Of a DNA stretch of 56,532 nt, positions 56,372-56,532 are shown in pieces. Under the pieces are notes generated by a model, which was not told the DNA's origin, did no database searches, and worked only from the letters and a program-made list of their open reading frames with translations. The translations under genes and the position numbers were made by a program. Location of the stretch: contig CAVQPS010000013.1 in assembly GCA_963714795.1 (NCBI GenBank), positions 1-56,532 of the forward strand, in the 5' to 3' direction. The DNA comes from DATIXJ01 sp963714795. GTDB taxonomy: Bacteria > Bacteroidota > Ignavibacteria > UBA10030 > SZUA-254. How positions within the stretch are numbered: the first letter of the stretch is position 1; each line of letters starts with the position of its first letter.

Positions 56372-56532
56372 ACTTCCTCTTTTCAGGGCTCGTCTTATTC
56401 AAATACAGCCCTGTTCTCATCATGGGCGCAATTTGCTGAAATTCTAAAATTTCTTTGATTACCCGAATGGGGGAGAGGCGAGAGGGGGCGGAAAGTCCTG
56501 GACTTCAGGCCGGGGATGTAGAGCCCCCTTTC

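Overview
The window reads like a bacterial chromosome of the Bacteroidota/Ignavibacteria-Chlorobi group. The best clue is a secreted protein (10650-11354) ending in a type IX secretion sorting domain with the PNPFNPTT motif typical of that group. Pyrophosphatase, class I fumarase, YpdA and the ribosomal genes are compatible with this. I cannot name a species from the sequence alone.

Layout. 1-5330 (+): the 3' part of polA, then an amino acid permease and an aminotransferase, each interrupted by frameshifts. 5340-10545 (-): membrane/PspC proteins and a translation block (frr, pyrH, tsf, rpsB, rpsI, rplM). 10650-14713 (-): three secreted proteins. 14959-23457 (-): a seven-gene 2-oxoacid dehydrogenase and lipoylation operon (lpd, lipB, fused E1, E1 alpha, E1 beta, E2, lipA). 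23739-36770: housekeeping genes (smpB, arginine decarboxylase, lytic transglycosylase, RpiB-like, rlpA, manC, alr, atpCD), two tandem GT39-TPR membrane proteins and ypdA. Between ypdA and a response regulator lies a compact small-RNA candidate with its own promoter, an exposed anti-Shine-Dalgarno sequence and a terminator.

37480-44677 is an AT-rich element of about 7.1 kb integrated in a tRNA-Thr(CGT) gene. It is bounded by a perfect 75-bp direct repeat and carries 12-bp-spaced arm-like repeats at both ends. Its genes are a decayed tyrosine integrase, a DnaB-N/D5 helicase fusion, a PD-(D/E)XK-like nuclease, a small phage-type protein and cargo lipoproteins. The host chromosome resumes with ferredoxin, YbaK, an ATL protein, fumarase, a K+-independent pyrophosphatase, and the tail of a TonB locus (TPR protein, PstS-like lipoprotein, small membrane protein, last codons of tonB).

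The tonB homology stops abruptly near 53380. The last 3.1 kb looks different and contains the most novel material: a secreted gingipain-like C25 peptidase convergent to a RiPP precursor. The precursor has a Bacteroidota-type double-glycine leader and a core of nine TCPTVM-like hexapeptides, which suggests a repetitive lanthipeptide-like product. A 55-codon gene lies upstream of it. The modification enzymes, if any, would be beyond the right edge.

At least eleven otherwise conserved genes contain frame changes, and outside the integrase all of them fit inserted bases. This is most simply explained by residual insertion errors in the assembly, so those genes may well be intact in the organism.
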